A stretch of DNA of 64,000 nt from Mycolicibacterium novocastrense (GCF_001570485.1 NZ_BCTA01000069.1:186001-250000); one strand, 5' to 3'; positions 37,047 to 47,566 are shown, numbered from the stretch's first letter. The notes: generated from the letters alone by a model not told the origin. Translations and numbers: made by a program.

Positions 37047-37616
37047 TCACAAAATCCCCGACTGCAGCACGTCTCCGGCCAACCCCGCGACGACCGGGAC
37101 GATGCCCAGGCAGAAGAACGCCGGCAGGTAGCAGACCCCCAGCGGGGCCGCGATCAAGACGGAGGCACGTTCGGCGGCGGCGCGCGCGGTGTCGGCCGCG
37201 TCGTCGCGCGACCGGGTTGCCAGCGCGCTGACCCCTTGCGCGAGTGCGGTTCCCGAGGAAGCCGACCGTCGCGCCAGCCGCAACAATGCGTCGAGGCTGC
37301 GGTCGCCGTCGGGTGCATCGGCCCACGCGGTCGCCGGGTCGGCGCCCAGCGCAAGCAGATCCGCCGCGCGGGCCAATACCCGAGCCACCGTCGGCGGTGC
37401 GCAGGGCGCGGCGGCTGCGGCGGCCCCGGCCACCGCCATTCCCGATTGAAGACAGGCGGCCAGCACGTCGAGCGCCGAGGCCAACGCCAACGGATCATCG
37501 ACCCGGACTTTGTGGTGCTCCTTGGGATTCGGGCTGTGAGTGCCCCGGACACGGGCGCGGCCATCGGTGCCTCCGATCAGCGCAGCGATCGCGAGTAGCA
37601 GGGCGGCCAGTGTCAT
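37047..37616 (-). CDS. TadC-like pilus assembly membrane protein
   Basis: 189 residues, ATG at 37616, overlapping the previous gene by ATGA. One N-terminal membrane segment, a cytoplasmic type II secretion F domain (ALASALDVLAACLQSGMAVAGA ... LARRSASSGTALAQGVSAL), and a C-terminal membrane pair (VLIAAPLGVCYLPAFFCLG). It is shorter than full-size TadC, as in mycobacteria. It pairs with TadB to form the inner-membrane platform of the tad pilus machine. Corresponds to Rv3657c. Confidence 0.8.
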   Translation of the reverse strand: MTLAALLLAIAALIGGTDGRARVRGTHSPNPKEHHKVRVDDPLALASALDVLAACLQSGMAVAGAAAAAAPCAPPTVARVLARAADLLALGADPATAWADAPDGDRSLDALLRLARRSASSGTALAQGVSALATRSRDDAADTARAAAERASVLIAAPLGVCYLPAFFCLGIVPVVAGLAGDVLQSGIL

Positions 37617-38389
37617 CTGGTCACCCCGCCGGTGATCCGGTCCGACCAGGCCAAGCCCAGACACGTCAGCGCCGCACCGATGACCAGCAGCCACTGTCCG
37701 GTCGAGAACAGAAAGCGCAGCGGATGGGCGCCGACCAACTCACCGAGCGCGACACCCAGCAACGGCAGCGCCGCAAGGACGGTGGCGGTGGTCCGCGCAC
37801 CGGCCATCCCCGCGCTGAGCTGAGCCGAGAAGCGTTCCCGCGCAACGACGTCCCGGTGCGCGGTGTGCATCAGCGCCGCGATGGCGAGGCCGTGTGACTG
37901 AGCCAGATCCCAGCAGACCGCGAGTCGGCGCCAATACGTCGGCAGCGCCGATCGTCGTGCCACGCTGGCCATCCCGGCCGCCACGTCGCCTCCCATCCGC
38001 GCCCTGGCCGACACCGTGCGCAGCGCTGTCGAGACCGCACCGTCGGCCTCGTCGGCCGCCGTGTCGAACGCGGTTACCGGATGGGCGCCGATGCGCAACT
38101 CCCCGACGAGGACGTCGAGCGCACCCTCCAGGGCCGCGGCCTCCTTCGCCCGCACCCGATCTGCGCGCCGACGCCTGCTGCGGGCTTGGACGGTGGCAGC
38201 AGCGATCACCGCCGCCACCACGACCCCGACCGGCGCAACGACCAGCAGGGCGACGACGATGGCGACCAGCCATAACGCCAGCGGGATCCGGAACGTGAGG
38301 CGGCGTTGGCGCGGCGCGGACGTGCACCGCCGCCGCGGACCGGGTGCGATCAGCAGCGCCAGCGCCAGGGCGAGCGCGGCGGGGCTCAC
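37613..38389 (-). CDS. TadB-like pilus assembly membrane protein
   Basis: 258 residues, GTG at 38389, sharing GTGA with the TadA gene end and ATGA with the TadC gene start. Membrane segments at about 40-75 flank the type II secretion F domain (LEGALDVLVGELRIGAHPVTAFDTAADEA), with two more at the C-terminus (LPLLGVALGELVG, WLLVIGAALTCLGLAW). The adjacent order TadA-TadB-TadC-Flp matches Rv3659c-Rv3656c. Confidence 0.82.
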   Translation of the reverse strand: MSPAALALALALLIAPGPRRRCTSAPRQRRLTFRIPLALWLVAIVVALLVVAPVGVVVAAVIAAATVQARSRRRRADRVRAKEAAALEGALDVLVGELRIGAHPVTAFDTAADEADGAVSTALRTVSARARMGGDVAAGMASVARRSALPTYWRRLAVCWDLAQSHGLAIAALMHTAHRDVVARERFSAQLSAGMAGARTTATVLAALPLLGVALGELVGAHPLRFLFSTGQWLLVIGAALTCLGLAWSDRITGGVTR

Positions 38390-39552
38390 GCGCAGCCCCG
38401 TTCACCGGTCAGCTCGTTGAGTCGCTGTGCACCGCCGCCGAAGCCGTGCCCCAGACGCCAGGCTGTGGAGGCGCGGACCCGGCCGTCGGCTCCGGCCGAC
38501 AGCACCGCGATCTCGCTGAGTCGGCGCATGCCCGCCCGGTCACGGTCGACGTGAATCACCACTTGCACGGCGGCGGCAAGCTGGCTGTGCAAGGCGGCCC
38601 GGTCGAGTCCACCGAGCGCGGCCAACGCCTCGAGGCGAGCGGGCACCTCCCCCGGGCTGTTGGCGTGCACGGTTCCGGCGCCGCCATCGTGACCGGTGTT
38701 GAGCGCGCCGAGCAGGTCGACCACCTCGGCGCCGCGAACCTCACCGACGACGATGCGGTCGGGCCTCATCCGTAGCGCCTGCCTGACCAGGTCGCGCACC
38801 GCCACCTCACCGGCGCCTTCGACGTTGGCGCACCGGGCCACCAGCTTCACCAGATGCGGATGGGGCGGGGCGAGTTCCGAGGCGTCCTCGACGCAGACGA
38901 TGCGTTCGGTTGCCGGAACCGCGCCGAGCAGGGCCGCCAACAGGGTTGTCTTGCCCGCTCCGGTGCCTCCCGAGACCAGAAACGCCAGCCGTGCGCGCAC
39001 GATGCCGTCGAGGAGGGTGGCGGCGGCCGGGTCGATCGCGCCGGCGGCGGTCAGCGACGCCAGGTCCTGAGAGGCGGGGCGCAGGACCCTCAGCGACAGA
39101 CACGTTCCCGCGGAAGCGATCGGTGGCAGCACCGCATGCAGGCGCACCGTGAACTGGCCGGTGCCGAGCCCGGTCAACTGGCCGTCAACCCATGGTTGCG
39201 CCTCATCGAGGCGGCGTCCGGCCGCGAGCGCCAACCGTTGCGCGAGCCTGCGCACGGAGCCCTCATCCGGAAAGCGGATCCCGGTGCGGCGCAACCCGTT
39301 ACCGTCATCCACCCACACCGCGTCGGGCGCTGTGACCAGGACATCGGTGGTGTCCTCGGCCGACAGCAGCGGTTCGAGCACACCCGCGCCGGTCAACTCG
39401 GTCTCCAACAGGCGCAGACCGCTGAGCACTTCGGTATCGCCGAGCACACCGCCGGACTCGGCGCGGATCGCCGCGGCCACCACCGTCGGCCGAAGAGGTG
39501 CCGGTTCGGCCGCGAGCCGCTCGCGGACCCGGTCGATCAACGAGTCGCTCAT
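38386..39552 (-). CDS. TadA/CpaF-type secretion ATPase
   Basis: Powers pilus assembly. ATG at 39552 gives 388 residues; upstream in-frame sequence belongs to ssd in another frame. Walker A is SGGTGAGKTTLL (about residue 190), the Asp-box is CVEDASEL, the Walker B region is DRIVVGEVRG and the His-box has TGHDGGAGTVHANSPGEVPARLEAL. The N-terminal all-alpha/beta domain fits the CpaF type. ATGA overlap with ssd. Corresponds to Rv3659c. Confidence 0.9.
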   Translation of the reverse strand: MSDSLIDRVRERLAAEPAPLRPTVVAAAIRAESGGVLGDTEVLSGLRLLETELTGAGVLEPLLSAEDTTDVLVTAPDAVWVDDGNGLRRTGIRFPDEGSVRRLAQRLALAAGRRLDEAQPWVDGQLTGLGTGQFTVRLHAVLPPIASAGTCLSLRVLRPASQDLASLTAAGAIDPAAATLLDGIVRARLAFLVSGGTGAGKTTLLAALLGAVPATERIVCVEDASELAPPHPHLVKLVARCANVEGAGEVAVRDLVRQALRMRPDRIVVGEVRGAEVVDLLGALNTGHDGGAGTVHANSPGEVPARLEALAALGGLDRAALHSQLAAAVQVVIHVDRDRAGMRRLSEIAVLSAGADGRVRASTAWRLGHGFGGGAQRLNELTGERGCA

Positions 39553-40610
39553 GCGGCGACCGCCGGATGCTGCTGCAGAATCGTCAACACCCTGCGCGCC
39601 GCGCGGCCCAGCGGTGACCGACGGCCGATCCGCAATCCGCCCCGCTCGAGGGTGACCGCCACACCGGGTTGCGGACGCATCCCCGCAAGCAGCGGCAGGC
39701 CGACGATCTCGGCAACCTCCGCCGACCGCAGCCCGCCCGGTGCGGGACCGCGCACCACCACACCCGAGTTCGGGTTGAGCGTCGATACCCACCGGGCGAC
39801 CGTGTCGGCCGCCGCGCAGGACCGCACGTCGGCGGGTGTCAGGACGACGGCGAGATCGGCGGCGGCCAGGGCGGTCTCGGCCGCAGCGGTCGACCGCCTC
39901 GGGACGTCACATACAACCGTTGCACCACCGCGACTGCCCGCGTCGATCACGGCACCGAGCGGTACGGGGTCGACGTCGCAACCGGTGCGGCTGCCGGACA
40001 GGACGGTGACGCCCCGTACGCGCGGTAACGCGTCACGCAACGACCCGTAGCTCAGCCGCCCGCCGTGGAGCCTCAGATCCGGCCAGCGCAGCCCGGATTC
40101 GGCTTCCCCGCCGACCACCAGATCGATACCCCCGCTCCACGGGTCGACGTCGATCAACAACGCCTCGGGTGCGCTCAGCGCCAGTGCGGTCGCGAACACC
40201 GATGCGCCTGCGCCGCCCCGGCCGGCGACGACGGCCGCGACCGCACCGCGACTGCCCTCCTCCTGCAGCTCCTCGGCGGCCCCGGCCAACTCCGCCATCA
40301 GCTCGTCGTCCTGTTCGGGCAGGGTGAGGACTCGCTGGGCGCCGACTTCGATGGCCACCTGCCAGTCGGCTCCGCAGGGTTCGGCGCGGCCCACCAGAAC
40401 GACACGGGTACGCCGCGGCAACGCGCGGGCCACGCATCGGCGAGCGCACGTGAGGTCGAGCACGACGGCGGCCGCCTCGGTCCAGACCTTGCGGCTGGAG
40501 GGCTCCGACGCATGGACGACCGGTGTACCGGCTGCCGCACACACCCGATCCACGTCCTCCCGAAGCGCAGGGTCGGCGATCAGCGCGAGGTATCCACTTG
40601 ACGAAGCCAC
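39549..40610 (-). CDS. ssd: Septum site-determining protein Ssd (MinD/ParA-like, CpaE-like)
   Basis: 353 residues, GTG at 40610. N-terminal receiver-like region (1-105) followed by a MinD/ParA-like domain (about 120-320). The P-loop is altered: GRGGAGASVFA in place of GKGGVGKT, so the usual Lys is missing and ATP hydrolysis may be lost, which matches what is known of this family. LLIDVDPWSGGIDL is the Walker A' /switch region. In the tad cluster it takes the CpaE position; in mycobacteria the relative (Rv3660c) affects septation when overexpressed. Confidence 0.85.
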   Translation of the reverse strand: MASSSGYLALIADPALREDVDRVCAAAGTPVVHASEPSSRKVWTEAAAVVLDLTCARRCVARALPRRTRVVLVGRAEPCGADWQVAIEVGAQRVLTLPEQDDELMAELAGAAEELQEEGSRGAVAAVVAGRGGAGASVFATALALSAPEALLIDVDPWSGGIDLVVGGEAESGLRWPDLRLHGGRLSYGSLRDALPRVRGVTVLSGSRTGCDVDPVPLGAVIDAGSRGGATVVCDVPRRSTAAAETALAAADLAVVLTPADVRSCAAADTVARWVSTLNPNSGVVVRGPAPGGLRSAEVAEIVGLPLLAGMRPQPGVAVTLERGGLRIGRRSPLGRAARRVLTILQQHPAVAA

Positions 40611-40760
40611 TTCCTCACCCTGTGGGGCAAGCGCGCGGTGACGCTACCGGGGACGCGTGATCTGTGGATTACCTCGATCTTGTGAATGGACCAGGCGAGA
40701 GACCGCAAACGAAAACGGCGTTCCGCAACCACCGTGAATGGCAGCACATATCCGGATTGC

Positions 40761-40781
40761 GAAAAGTCCCGAAAAAGGGAC
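40761..40781 (-). terminator. Intrinsic terminator of the 6C sRNA
   Basis: Minus strand GTCCC (40781... reading GTCCC at 40781-40777) pairs with GGGAC (40770-40766) across a short T-rich loop, and TTTT follows at once (40765-40762). This is a compact classical terminator, unusual in a mycobacterial genome where U tracts are rare. Confidence 0.75.
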
Positions 40782-40868
40782 GACCCCCGCCAGGGGGGGA
40801 GGAGGCGGAGGTCGTCGTGTATCAGCCCCGGGGGGTCGGGCTGATGCACACCCGACATAAGCCGGGTA
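40762..40868 (-). ncRNA. 6C small RNA (B11 / ncRv13660c type)
   Basis: On the minus strand, between ssd and the HAD gene, two stem-loops carry C-rich single-stranded loops. The first pairs ATCAGCCC (40845-40838) with GGGCTGAT (40828-40821) around a loop with CCCCCC. The second pairs CGACCTCCGCC (40814-40804) with GGCGGGGGTCG (40791-40781), one mismatch, around a loop with CCCCCCC. A terminator GTCCC-TTTTTC-GGGAC with a TTTT tail ends it at about 40762. A TATAGT box lies at 40880-40875. Two six-C loops, the location beside ssd and the size of about 100 bases identify 6C RNA, which in mycobacteria pairs with G-rich sites in mRNAs. The exact 5' end is estimated. Confidence 0.85.
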
Positions 40869-40874
40869 AGGCTC

Positions 40875-40880
40875 ACTATA
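40875..40880 (-). promoter_or_regulatory. -10 box of the 6C sRNA
   Basis: TATAGT on the minus strand, with a weak TTGCGC about 19 bases upstream. It is placed to start transcription at about 40868, just before the first stem of the 6C RNA. Position relative to the RNA is the main support. Confidence 0.6.
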
Positions 40881-41027
40881 CACACGCCAGTCGGCTTGGG
40901 CGCAAGTGCTGCGCGCTGAGAAAAGAGACCCAATTTACGGAAGTGTCGTATCTCCGACACCTGTCATAACCTGCCACTTTGTACATCATCCCGGCTATTG
41001 TCACGCGCGGGCCCCTATGCTGGCGCT

Positions 41028-41885
41028 GTGAGCGCATCTGGTCCGCCGGCCGAGGCGCCGGACGCTTCGGCGGCGGCCGCCCCGACGGACGGTCCGGTCC
41101 GAACTGCCGCCTTCTTCGACCTCGATAAGACGGTCATCGCAAAAAGCAGCACTCTGGCTTTCAGCAAACCTTTTTTTGAGCAAGGACTATTGAATCGACG
41201 GGCGGTCCTGAAGTCGACGTACGCCCAATTCGTGTTCCTGATGTCCGGCGCCGACCACGACCAGATGGACCGCATGCGCGCCTACGTCACGAACATGTGC
41301 GCCGGCTGGGACGTCGAGCAGGTGAAGTCGATCGTCGGCGAAACCCTGCATGACGTCGTCACCCCGTTGGTTTTCGCGGAGGCGGCCGAGCTGATCGCCG
41401 ACCACAAACTGTGCGGCCGCGACGTGGTGATGGTGTCGGCGTCCGGCGAGGAGATCGTCGCGCCGATCGCCAGGGCGCTGGGCGCCACACACGCGATGGC
41501 CACTCGTATGGTCGTCGAGGACGGCAAATACACCGGGGAGATCGCGTTCTACTGCTACGGCGAAGGCAAGGTCGCCGCGATCCGGGAACTGGCCGCGCGC
41601 GAGGGCTATGCGCTCGAGCATTGTTATGCCTATTCCGACTCGATCACCGACCTACCGATGCTCGAGACCGTCGGGCATCCGAACGTGGTCAATCCCGACC
41701 GCGCGTTGCGAAGAGAAGCCGCGGCCCGGGGTTGGCCCGTGCTCGACTTCTCCAAACCGGTGTCGCTGCGGGACCGGATCCCGGCCCCCTCGGGCGCGGC
41801 CGTGGCCACCACTGCGGCGGTGGGCATCAGCGCTCTGGCCGCCGGCGCACTGACCTATTCGCTGTTGCGGCGCTTCGCGTTCTAG
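41028..41885 (+). CDS. HAD-IB family hydrolase, SerB-like (Rv3661-like)
   Basis: 285 residues from the GTG at 41028. The HAD motifs are complete: FFDLDKTVI (motif I with nucleophile and acid Asp), VSASGEEI (motif II), a Lys in GEGK (motif III) and YSDSITDLPML (motif IV). A C-terminal hydrophobic segment (AVATTAAVGISALAAGALTYSLL) suggests membrane anchoring. A TATGCT box at 41016-41021 ends six bases before the GTG, so the mRNA may be leaderless. Relatives are annotated as phosphoserine phosphatase-like, but lipid phosphate substrates are equally possible. The gene sits between two sRNA genes. Confidence 0.85.
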   Translation: MSASGPPAEAPDASAAAAPTDGPVRTAAFFDLDKTVIAKSSTLAFSKPFFEQGLLNRRAVLKSTYAQFVFLMSGADHDQMDRMRAYVTNMCAGWDVEQVKSIVGETLHDVVTPLVFAEAAELIADHKLCGRDVVMVSASGEEIVAPIARALGATHAMATRMVVEDGKYTGEIAFYCYGEGKVAAIRELAAREGYALEHCYAYSDSITDLPMLETVGHPNVVNPDRALRREAAARGWPVLDFSKPVSLRDRIPAPSGAAVATTAAVGISALAAGALTYSLLRRFAF

Positions 41886-41946
41886 CCAACTCTTCGCCCG
41901 CCGGCACGGCTCCACGTAACGATCCGGACTAGCGCCGATTTGGCCC

Positions 41947-41975
41947 TTGATGTGATCGCGGTCACGGGGTACAAA
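41947..41975 (+). promoter_or_regulatory. Promoter of the Ms1 RNA
   Basis: TTGATG at 41947-41952 and TACAAA at 41970-41975 are separated by exactly 17 bases, a good housekeeping sigma (SigA) promoter. It points to a transcription start at about 41982, at the beginning of the Ms1-like RNA. Confidence 0.7.
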
Positions 41976-41981
41976 GGAGTC

Positions 41982-42282
41982 ACGGAAGCTTGGAGAGGCC
42001 AAGATCGAGTCGGAAGAGAAGGCTCGAATCTCCCGCTTCAGGCTCCCCAGCACGGAACCCGGCACCCACGCGGAGCACATGCCGCGGAATAGGCAAAAGT
42101 GTTGCGGGCCTGCGTATTTGCGAAGAGCGGACGGCTATAGCGACCCTTTGGGTGGGGTTGCAGTCGAAGCGCATCGACAAGACGCCGAGGTCACCCACGC
42201 AGCCCATCAGAGCACGCTTGGTAACCGGTCTCCGTGCTAGCGGGCGACGAGCCGAACCACGTTCGGAGCGTCGCCCGCTTCG
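41982..42282 (+). ncRNA. Ms1 / MTS2823 RNA (6S-like RNA binding core RNA polymerase)
   Basis: The 448-base gap between the HAD gene and the Rv3662c-like gene has no credible open frame but has a good promoter at one end and a strong terminator at the other, about 300 bases apart. This is the size and exact neighbourhood (between the Rv3661 and Rv3662c homologues) of the abundant stationary-phase RNA MTS2823 of M. tuberculosis and Ms1 of M. smegmatis. Ms1 binds RNA polymerase core without sigma. Assignment rests on position, size and signals; the sequence was not aligned. The 5' and 3' ends are estimates. Confidence 0.82.
42238..42280 (+). terminator. Terminator hairpin of the Ms1 RNA
   Basis: AGCGGGCGACG pairs with CGTCGCCCGCT, and inside it CCGAAC pairs with GTTCGG around CAC. 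The helix of about 17 pairs is followed by TTCGCATT rather than a U tract. It ends 54 bases before the convergent 3' end of the next gene. Confidence 0.8.
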
Positions 42283-42333
42283 CATTGGAAGGCCGGTCGA
42301 CGGCGCGTGCCGGCCGTCCCTTCCAGCAACCCC

Positions 42334-43092
42334 TCAGGACGACGAGGCCGCCTGCGCGATCGACAGCGCCTCGCGGGCTCCCGCGTGCAATGCGTGACAG
42401 CTCAACAGGATCCAGGCGGTCAGGCCGTCGGGAGTTCCGGATGAGAAACCCCGCGCCGCGGCGTCGTAGTCGCCGGACCGGCGCATCCAGTGAACCTCCG
42501 GCACGCCGAGCCCGTGCGGGTCCAGTCCGGTGGTGATCGTCACCAACCGCGACGCCGCCCGCGCCACCACACCGTCGGCGGCACCGAACGGGGCGAGCGT
42601 GAGCAGCTCACCGTGCACGACGGCGGCGAGCACGGGCGCCGGGACCCGGGTGCCTCCAGTCAAGATGTCGGCCAGCAGGGTCAGCCGGGTGCTGACATCG
42701 GCGTCCTGGCGCGGGCGACCCAACCGGTCGTCGGTTGCGATGTCGGCGGCCGCCAGCGCGTGCAACCGGGCGATGGCCTGCAGCGGGGCGCGCTGCCACA
42801 CACCGACCAGTGTCGTCGCCCCGCCTTCCACCGCTTCGGACACCCGCAGCGCCCCGGCCAGCACCGGATCGGGGGTGCCGTCGTCGGACAGGTGAAGCGC
42901 ACCGCCGTCGAGCACCGACGACGCTCGGGCGGCCCGCAGCGCGGCTTCGGCGGCACTCTTCGGCCAGCCCCGCAGGTTGGTTCGGTGGCGGTGTGCGCGG
43001 CCCAGCGCTTCGCGGGCCTCCTCGGCTGCCTCGGCCACGCCGGGCAGTTCGGCCAGCGGCGCCAACGGGTCCTTCGCGAAGCCACCGGTCAC
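42334..43092 (-). CDS. Conserved mycobacterial protein, Fic-like C-terminal segment (Rv3662c-like)
   Basis: GTG at 43092 gives 252 residues (VTGGFAKDPLAPLAELPG); the frame is open further upstream but that part looks non-conserved. Mostly helical. The segment HGELLTLAPFGAADGVVARAASR is spaced like the Fic motif HxFx(D/E)GNGRxxR, but the His and the Gly-Asn-Gly core are not intact, so an active AMP-transferase is doubtful. Function unknown. It is convergent with Ms1 and divergent from acs. Confidence 0.65.
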   Translation of the reverse strand: MTGGFAKDPLAPLAELPGVAEAAEEAREALGRAHRHRTNLRGWPKSAAEAALRAARASSVLDGGALHLSDDGTPDPVLAGALRVSEAVEGGATTLVGVWQRAPLQAIARLHALAAADIATDDRLGRPRQDADVSTRLTLLADILTGGTRVPAPVLAAVVHGELLTLAPFGAADGVVARAASRLVTITTGLDPHGLGVPEVHWMRRSGDYDAAARGFSSGTPDGLTAWILLSCHALHAGAREALSIAQAASSS

Positions 43093-43232
43093 GGCAGCAC
43101 ACGCTAGCCCACCGCTGACCCCGCAAGCCACGACGCTGTCCGCACCGGACGCACCCGGCGGCCCAGCCCGTCGGCCCAGCGGACTGTGGCATGCCAATGT
43201 GTGAGCGCGACAAGGTGACTACCCTCACAGAT

Positions 43233-45200
<1,968 letters not shown>

Positions 45201-45216
45201 GTGAGCACCCGCGGGA

Positions 45217-45924
45217 TCAGGCGGCGCCGACGGGGACGAAGCCCGTCCCCGGCCGGTTCTTGGCCGTGATGTCGGCCAACTGCGTGTTGAACGACATGGT
45301 CACCGCGGGGGTGTGCAGCGGGATGTACTTGATGACGCACGTGGGCAGGGCCTCGGAGAAGGCGCCGTGGATCATGCCGACCAGTCGGTTGTTGACGGTG
45401 ACCGGCGCGCCGGAATCCCCTGGCTGACCGCACACCTGGTTGACGATGGTGCCCGGCTCCTCACCCGGGCCCCACGTCACGCCGCACGAGTACCCGGTCG
45501 TGCGCCCGAGTTTGCAGGCGATGTCACCGGCGACCGGATCGGGTCCCAGGCCGTCGATCTGGAACCCGTCGACGTTGTTGACCGGGCGCACCTTCTGCGG
45601 ATCGAACTCGATGACGGCGTAGTCCAGGGCGTCGTTGCCCGCGACCATCGTGCCCACCACGCCGGCGGCATCGACGCCTTCGGCACTGACTGTGGCGCCG
45701 GGCCCGCCGCAGTGTGCGGAGGTGAAGCCCACCAGTCGCCCCCGGTTGTCGTTGCCGATCGCGGTGAGCGTGCACAGCGTCTCGCCGTTGACGACCAGGC
45801 CCGAGCCGCCGCCGAGCGCGACCAACCCCTGGGCGTGCGCGGCGGCGGGCATGCAGAGCAGAGCTGCCGCGGCGACGACGATGGTCGTGGCGAGACGGCA
45901 CAGCTGGAGGCCGCTGGTCTTCAC
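45217..45924 (-). CDS. Secreted trypsin-like (S1 family) serine protease
   Basis: 235 residues, GTG at 45924. Signal peptide in the first 33 residues ending AAAHAQ. The catalytic triad is complete: His in FTSAHCGG, Asp in DALDYAVIEFD and Ser in QPGDSGAPV. Six cysteines can form three disulfides, including the one around the active His. The product is probably exported to the cell wall or medium. Matches Rv3668c. It lies 190 bases from the divergent membrane protein gene. Confidence 0.88.
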   Translation of the reverse strand: MKTSGLQLCRLATTIVVAAAALLCMPAAAHAQGLVALGGGSGLVVNGETLCTLTAIGNDNRGRLVGFTSAHCGGPGATVSAEGVDAAGVVGTMVAGNDALDYAVIEFDPQKVRPVNNVDGFQIDGLGPDPVAGDIACKLGRTTGYSCGVTWGPGEEPGTIVNQVCGQPGDSGAPVTVNNRLVGMIHGAFSEALPTCVIKYIPLHTPAVTMSFNTQLADITAKNRPGTGFVPVGAA

Positions 45925-46114
45925 GTGAACGTTTCCCCTATCGACGCGCCCCGACCTGCCCTGCCACTGATCCGGCCAGTCTATCGTCGGCCGGGATCGT
46001 TTGAGCGCACGCCACATGGCAACATGAGTCGCGACCGACACCATCGCCGGCGGCGCCGGCAATGGGACCAACGCCGGGACATCCGGCGATCCGGCCAATG
46101 CGGGAGGAACCGTC

Positions 46115-46624
46115 GTGAGCGATCGCAGGAATGGCGCGCCGACCACCGTCACGTCGATACCGCTGGTCGATCCGCATGCGCCAAAGGCCGACCCGTCGAT
46201 CGGTGACCTCGTCAAGGACGCGACCGCACAGGTGTCCACGCTGGTGCGCGCCGAGGTCGAGCTGGCCAAGGCCGAGATCACCCGCGACGTCAAGAAGGGA
46301 CTGACCGGCAGCGTCTTCTTCATCCTCGCGCTGGTCGTGCTGTTCTACTCGACGTTCTTTTTCTTCTTCTTCCTCGGTGAGCTGCTCGACCTGTGGCTGG
46401 TGAAGTGGGCGGCGTACCTGATCGTGTTCGGCCTGATGGTCGTCGTCACCGCCATATTCGCCTTCCTCGGCTATCTGAAGGTGCGACGAATCCGCGGGCC
46501 GCAGAAGACGATCGAATCGGTCAAGGAGATCCCCGAAGCGCTGACGCCGGGCCATGACAGGACCAAGGAGATCGCCTCGGGCGACGGAAAGCCGGTGTCG
46601 ACCGCCGACCCGTCGGGCTGGTAA
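46115..46624 (+). CDS. Phage-holin-family/DUF1469-type membrane protein (Rv3669-like)
   Basis: 169 residues, GTG at 46115 with GGGAGGAA upstream. A helical N-terminal part (DLVKDATAQVSTLVRAEVELAKAEI) typical of DUF1469/phage holin superfamily 3, followed by two membrane segments. The first is strikingly aromatic (FYSTFFFFFFLGELL). A charged C-terminal tail of 45 residues is cytoplasmic. Despite the family name no lytic role is implied. The stop TAA is followed directly by the GTG of ephE, so they form an operon. Confidence 0.8.
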   Translation: MSDRRNGAPTTVTSIPLVDPHAPKADPSIGDLVKDATAQVSTLVRAEVELAKAEITRDVKKGLTGSVFFILALVVLFYSTFFFFFFLGELLDLWLVKWAAYLIVFGLMVVVTAIFAFLGYLKVRRIRGPQKTIESVKEIPEALTPGHDRTKEIASGDGKPVSTADPSGW

Positions 46625-47566
46625 GTGCCCCCACCCGCTCCGTCGGTCGTCCGTATCGACGGGCCATGGCGGCATCTGAAGGTGCACGCCAACGGTATTC
46701 GCTTCCATGTGGTCGAAGCGCAGAGCGAGGCGGCCGCGGGCGCCGAGCAGCCGCTGGTCATCCTGCTGCACGGATTCGGGTCGTTCTGGTGGTCCTGGCG
46801 CCATCAACTGCGCGGCTTGACCGGTGCCCGCGTGGTCGCCGTCGACCTGCGCGGTTACGGCGCCAGCGACAAACCCCCGCGGGGCTATGACGGCTGGACG
46901 CTGGCCGGCGACACCGCGGGCCTGGTGCGGGCGCTGGGACACAAGAGCGCAACGCTGGTCGGGCATGCCGACGGCGGCCTGGTGTGCTGGGCCACCGCGG
47001 TGCTGCATCCGCGTGCGGTCCGGGCGATCGCGGTGGTCAGCTCACCGCATCCGGCGGCACTGCGTGCCTCGGCGCTGCGCCGCCGCGACCAGGGTCGCGC
47101 GCTGCTGCCCTGGATGCTGCGCTACCAGGTGCCGATGTGGCCCGAGCGGGCGTTGACCCGCAACGACGGCGCCGAACTCGAACGCCTTGTGCGCAGCCGT
47201 GCGGGTGACAAATGGCTTGGGACCGAGGACTTCTCCGAGACCATCGCGCACATGCGCCGCGCCATTCAGATACCCGGGGCCGCGCACTCGGCGCTCGAGT
47301 ATCAGCGGTGGGCGGTGCGCAGCCAACTCCGCGGCGAGGGTCGCCGTTTCATGCGCACGATGAAGCGGCCCATCAGCGTGCCGGTGCTGCACATGCGGGG
47401 TGTCGCCGACCCGTACGTACTGGCCGACCCGGTGTACCGGACGCAGCGTTACGCACCGCATGGCAGGTACGTATCCATCGATGGCGCAGGGCATTTCGGT
47501 CACGAGGAGGCACCGGACACGGTCAACGACCAGTTGTCCCGTTTCGTGGGGCAGGTGTACGGCTAG
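46625..47566 (+). CDS. ephE: Epoxide hydrolase EphE-like (alpha/beta hydrolase)
   Basis: 313 residues, GTG at 46625 immediately after the previous stop. HGFGSFWWSWRHQL is the oxyanion region, VGHADGG carries the nucleophile Asp and DGAGHFGHEE the catalytic His. It resembles EphE (Rv3670). In the last four bases, CTAG, the stops of this gene and of marP read in opposite directions overlap. Substrate unknown; a cell envelope lipid or detoxification role is possible. Confidence 0.83.
   Translation: MPPPAPSVVRIDGPWRHLKVHANGIRFHVVEAQSEAAAGAEQPLVILLHGFGSFWWSWRHQLRGLTGARVVAVDLRGYGASDKPPRGYDGWTLAGDTAGLVRALGHKSATLVGHADGGLVCWATAVLHPRAVRAIAVVSSPHPAALRASALRRRDQGRALLPWMLRYQVPMWPERALTRNDGAELERLVRSRAGDKWLGTEDFSETIAHMRRAIQIPGAAHSALEYQRWAVRSQLRGEGRRFMRTMKRPISVPVLHMRGVADPYVLADPVYRTQRYAPHGRYVSIDGAGHFGHEEAPDTVNDQLSRFVGQVYG

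Noticed and set aside
40664..40969. 101-codon plus-strand open frame between ssd and the HAD gene
   Set aside because: The region is explained better by the 6C sRNA on the opposite strand; the peptide has no motif and no ribosome site.
46115..46624. Phage holin as a sign of prophage
   Set aside because: The family name is misleading; no other phage gene is nearby and the gene is in conserved order with ephE and marP.
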